Of a stretch of 10,452 nucleotides of DNA, positions 7,991 through 10,452 are shown one piece after another (within the stretch, counting starts at the first letter, position 1; every line of letters starts with the position of its first letter). The DNA comes from Candidatus Poribacteria bacterium (GTDB lineage: Bacteria; Poribacteria; WGA-4E; WGA-3G): NCBI GenBank assembly GCA_009842375.1, contig VYFM01000217.1:1-10452 (forward strand), given 5' to 3'. The translations under genes and the position numbers were made by a program. The notes beneath the pieces are model-generated. The model was not told the origin of the DNA. It worked only from the letters and a program-made list of their open reading frames with translations, and made no database searches.

Positions 7991-10452
7991 TTATTTCAGA
8001 ATAAGCATTTTCCGTGATGCGGTGAATTTATCGGCTGTCAACGTATAGAAATACACACCACTTGCGACAGGTTCCCCAGCTTTATTTTTGCCATCCCAAT
8101 ATACTGCGCTGTCTCGACTTTGATATAAACCTGCAGGCTGATGTCCTAACACTAAAGTGCGTATCAGGTGTCCATTGGCGGAATGGATGCTAAGGGATAC
8201 ATCTGAAGGTTTAGCCAGTTGATAGGGTATCCAAGTTTCGGGGTTAAACGGATTTGGATAGTTTGGTAGCAAAATTGTCTCTTGTGGTGTGAGTGCTGCG
8301 AGAAGTTGCTGAAGAACAAATATACCACTTTGGAAAGTAGGATCTGTGAGTGATAATTGTTGTGCCTGATGCAACCACTGTTGCACTTGTTCTCTTGTCA
8401 AACCATGTTCTAAGTCGTGAGCACTGATGGTAGGGGCAGCCCCCATAGAGTTTGCCATAGCAGCGGCAACTAAGGTGAGGTCAACGATATCAACAACTTC
8501 ATCACCGTTGACATCTGCAAGATTATCCCCCTCTTCTCCGAAGTTGGAGGCGACTAAGGTCAAATCTTGTATGTTGACGAAACCGTCTCCATTGATATCA
8601 CCTTGTTGGAGTAAAGGTCTTGTTATCTTCGCTGCGACAACGCGTGCATAAGAAACTCTACCTAAGTTGTCAGTCAATCGCACTTTAGAAACTGTTATAC
8701 TTGTATTCTTGAGGGAGACAACTTCAAAGGTAAGGTTAGCAAGTGTACCAGCACCAAAATTTTGTCCTGAAAGAGATGTTGCTGCAACAGTAACAGTGTT
8801 ATCTGTGGTAACGGGAATCACAGAATATGCGCCCGTTGGTAGGAAATCAGCGTTAGAACTTCCAATATAACTGAGTGCAGATTCATCATACCTAACGGTT
8901 GCTTGATAACCGAATACATTTCCCGCGTCTGCAATATTAAGGGAGAATGTTAACTGACCACCGATCGCAGGAGACTGTATTGAGGATGGAGAAAGACTCA
9001 CTGTTGCATACATTGTTGAAGGAGGTGTGAAGTTCCATAGTAGCACAGTACCATCAGAACTACTGCTTGCGATTTTGTCTCCATTTGGACTGAATGCAAC
9101 ATCCAAGACTGCACTTTTATGTCCAGTAAATGTTTGTAGATGTTGACCGGATATAGTATCCCATACGCGAACGGTGTTATCACTACTTCCACTTGTCAGA
9201 ATATCTCCATTGCTACTAAAAGCAACATCCCAGACATAATCCGTATGTCCTCTAAATATCTCCAGTTCAACACCGAAGACGATATCCCATAAGCGAACAG
9301 TGCCATCATCACTACCACTTGCAAGGATATCTCCATTTGGACTGAATGCAACGCTCCTTACAAAATCTTCATGACCAAAAAATGTTTGTTTATGTTCACC
9401 TGTCCAAACATCCCAAAGTCTAATTGTGCCGTCAGCACTACCACTTGCAATTGTGTTGCCGTCAGTACTGAAAGCAACACTCAGTACTGAATCACTGTGT
9501 CCAGTGAATGTTTGTATGTGTCCTCCATAGATTGCATCCCATAAACGAATAGTTCCATCCTCACTACCGCTTGCGATTGTACTACCATTTGGGCTGTATG
9601 CAACGCTCCAAACCCAATTCGTATGTCCTTCATAAGTTCGTTGGTGTTCACCTGTAGTACTGTTCCATAACCTGATAGTGCCATCGTCACTACCGCTTGC
9701 GATAGTACTGCCATCTGGGCTGTATACGACACTCCAAACCCAATCTGTATGTCCAATCAGCATTTGCCGATGTTGACCTGTGGCAGCATCCCACAGATTA
9801 ATAGCGTTGTCGGAACCACTACTTGCAACTATACTACCATCATTACTAAATGTTACACCCAAGATGTAGTTGGTATATCCTGTAAGTGCCTGACGTTGTC
9901 CACCGAAAACAGCGTCCCACAAGCGGACAGTCCCATCAACACTACCACTTGCTATTGTTCCTCCACTTGTGCTGAATGCAACGCTCAAAACAATATGTGT
10001 GTGTCCTGTAAGTACTTGCTGTGGTTGACCTGTGACAGCATCCCATAAGAGGACTGTTCCATCGCCGCTGCTGCTTGCAATTGTATTTCCATTTGGATTA
10101 AATGCGACATCATAGACAGGACCTTCATGTCCGATGAGGGTTTGTTTAATTATGCCAAACGCTGTATACCATAGACGAATAGTACCATCACGACTTGCAC
10201 TCGCAAGTGTTCCTTCAGTTGGACTGAATGCGATACCATAAACAGCATCTTCATGCCCAATTAGGATGTGTATTTGTTCACCTGTATCAACATCCCATAG
10301 TTGGACAGATCCGTCCAAACTACCGCTTGCCAACGTTGCACCTGTTGTGCTGAACGTAACGCTCGTTACGACATCAAAATGTCCGAGAAGTGTTTGCTGA
10401 GTTTCACCTGTTGAAGTGTTCCATAGTCGTATAGACCCATCAGCACTACCAC
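7991..10452 (-). CDS. WD40 / cohesin-like / dockerin / sorting-domain protein, N-terminus outside window
   Basis: 819 residues are visible, ending at TAA 7993-7991. The frame is still open at base 10450 (GSADGSIRLWNTSTGE), so a TTG at 10333 is internal, not a start. Twelve very regular WD units are visible, mostly 42 residues with GHxDxVxSVAFSPNG, ASGSxDGTIRLWD and TGEHxQTF. They are followed by a domain of about 130 residues resembling type I cohesins (about 9010-8624), a dockerin with loops DINGDGFVNIQD and DVNGDEVVDIVD (about 8600-8450), a helical linker, and the sorting domain (LLPNYPNPFNPETWIPYQL to SRKMLILK). A conserved loop glycine is Glu in the second dockerin repeat. Like its neighbours it should be exported, but its signal peptide is not in the window. 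It could be the assembly partner of the three dockerin proteins downstream. If it also has 14 units, the start lies a few hundred bases beyond the right edge. Confidence 0.9.
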   Translation of the reverse strand, partial: GSADGSIRLWNTSTGETQQTLLGHFDVVTSVTFSTTGATLASGSLDGSVQLWDVDTGEQIHILIGHEDAVYGIAFSPTEGTLASASRDGTIRLWYTAFGIIKQTLIGHEGPVYDVAFNPNGNTIASSSGDGTVLLWDAVTGQPQQVLTGHTHIVLSVAFSTSGGTIASGSVDGTVRLWDAVFGGQRQALTGYTNYILGVTFSNDGSIVASSGSDNAINLWDAATGQHRQMLIGHTDWVWSVVYSPDGSTIASGSDDGTIRLWNSTTGEHQRTYEGHTNWVWSVAYSPNGSTIASGSEDGTIRLWDAIYGGHIQTFTGHSDSVLSVAFSTDGNTIASGSADGTIRLWDVWTGEHKQTFFGHEDFVRSVAFSPNGDILASGSDDGTVRLWDIVFGVELEIFRGHTDYVWDVAFSSNGDILTSGSSDNTVRVWDTISGQHLQTFTGHKSAVLDVAFSPNGDKIASSSSDGTVLLWNFTPPSTMYATVSLSPSSIQSPAIGGQLTFSLNIADAGNVFGYQATVRYDESALSYIGSSNADFLPTGAYSVIPVTTDNTVTVAATSLSGQNFGAGTLANLTFEVVSLKNTSITVSKVRLTDNLGRVSYARVVAAKITRPLLQQGDINGDGFVNIQDLTLVASNFGEEGDNLADVNGDEVVDIVDLTLVAAAMANSMGAAPTISAHDLEHGLTREQVQQWLHQAQQLSLTDPTFQSGIFVLQQLLAALTPQETILLPNYPNPFNPETWIPYQLAKPSDVSLSIHSANGHLIRTLVLGHQPAGLYQSRDSAVYWDGKNKAGEPVASGVYFYTLTADKFTASRKMLILK
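8624..9013 (-). other. Cohesin-like domain inside the 7991-10452 gene
   Basis: The segment starts MYATVSLSPSS. It shows the cohesin pattern: GGQLTFSLNIAD, then GNVFGYQATVRYDESALSYI, then a middle part with VTVAATSLSGQ, and GAGTLANLTFEV before ITVSKVRLTD. Type I cohesins are beta-sandwich domains that bind dockerins. The related carbohydrate-binding CBM-type sandwiches or a generic Ig-like fold are alternatives. The three other proteins lack this segment and pass directly from WD units to dockerin. Confidence 0.7.
9503..9754 (-). repeat. Two adjacent near-identical 126-bp WD units
   Basis: Units 9754-9629 and 9628-9503 are both exactly 126 bp (42 codons). They encode GHTDWVWSVVYSPDGSTIAS and GHTNWVWSVAYSPNGSTIAS respectively. 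Over the first 68 nt in coding orientation I count 60 identical positions, and the WVWSV motif is shared only by these two. They look like a recent tandem unit duplication. Confidence 0.75.

Noticed and set aside
7991..10333. A complete gene starting at the TTG at 10333
   Set aside because: The frame is open through 10450 with further WD-unit text and no signal peptide at the TTG, so the gene continues beyond the window.
1..10452. CRISPR-like or satellite periodicity of about 120-130 bp on the plus strand
   Set aside because: The period is the 40-42-codon WD unit, and repeats such as CCATCTGGACTGAA are the reverse complement of the FSPDG codons. There are no constant repeats with unique spacers.

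Overview
The window is almost entirely minus-strand coding sequence for four very large, related, exported WD40-repeat proteins. Each ends with the same C-terminal module: a type I dockerin (two calcium-loop repeats), a short helical linker, and a sorting/FlgD-Ig-like domain containing the signature LLPNYPNPFNPETWIP. That signature, the WD40-plus-dockerin architecture and the C-terminal ending (T/S)ATRRMVIRK are what I know from Candidatus Poribacteria and close relatives. I infer such an organism, a sponge-associated or marine uncultured bacterium, from protein style alone; no marker gene is present.

Layout, in the direction of transcription (right to left). (1) 10452-7991: the 3' part of a WD40 gene whose 5' end lies outside the window. 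It has 12 visible WD units, then a cohesin-like domain, a dockerin and the sorting domain. (2) 7990-7597: an intergenic region of about 390 bp, the only sizeable non-coding stretch. It holds a perfect 15-bp inverted repeat just after the first gene, three TGATGCA direct repeats, and presumably the promoter of the next unit. (3) 7596-5011, 4999-2480 and 2464-1: three head-to-tail genes separated by 11 and 15 bp, each with a strong Shine-Dalgarno sequence, almost certainly one operon. Each encodes a signal peptide, 14 WD units (probably two seven-bladed propellers), a dockerin and the sorting domain. The last gene runs off the left edge about 17 codons before its expected end.

The most notable points are as follows. 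The third operon gene (2464-1) has a good ribosome site and ATG, but these are one base out of frame with its signal peptide and all the rest of the protein. One extra A in the A6 run after the ATG would restore a textbook signal peptide. Its signal-peptide cleavage region is identical over 55 nt to that of the first operon gene, although the genes have otherwise clearly diverged, which suggests gene conversion. The upstream gene carries both a cohesin-like domain and a dockerin, while its three neighbours carry dockerins only. A calcium-dependent surface assembly of WD40 propellers is therefore a testable inference. No RNA gene, CRISPR array, transposase or plus-strand gene is supported.
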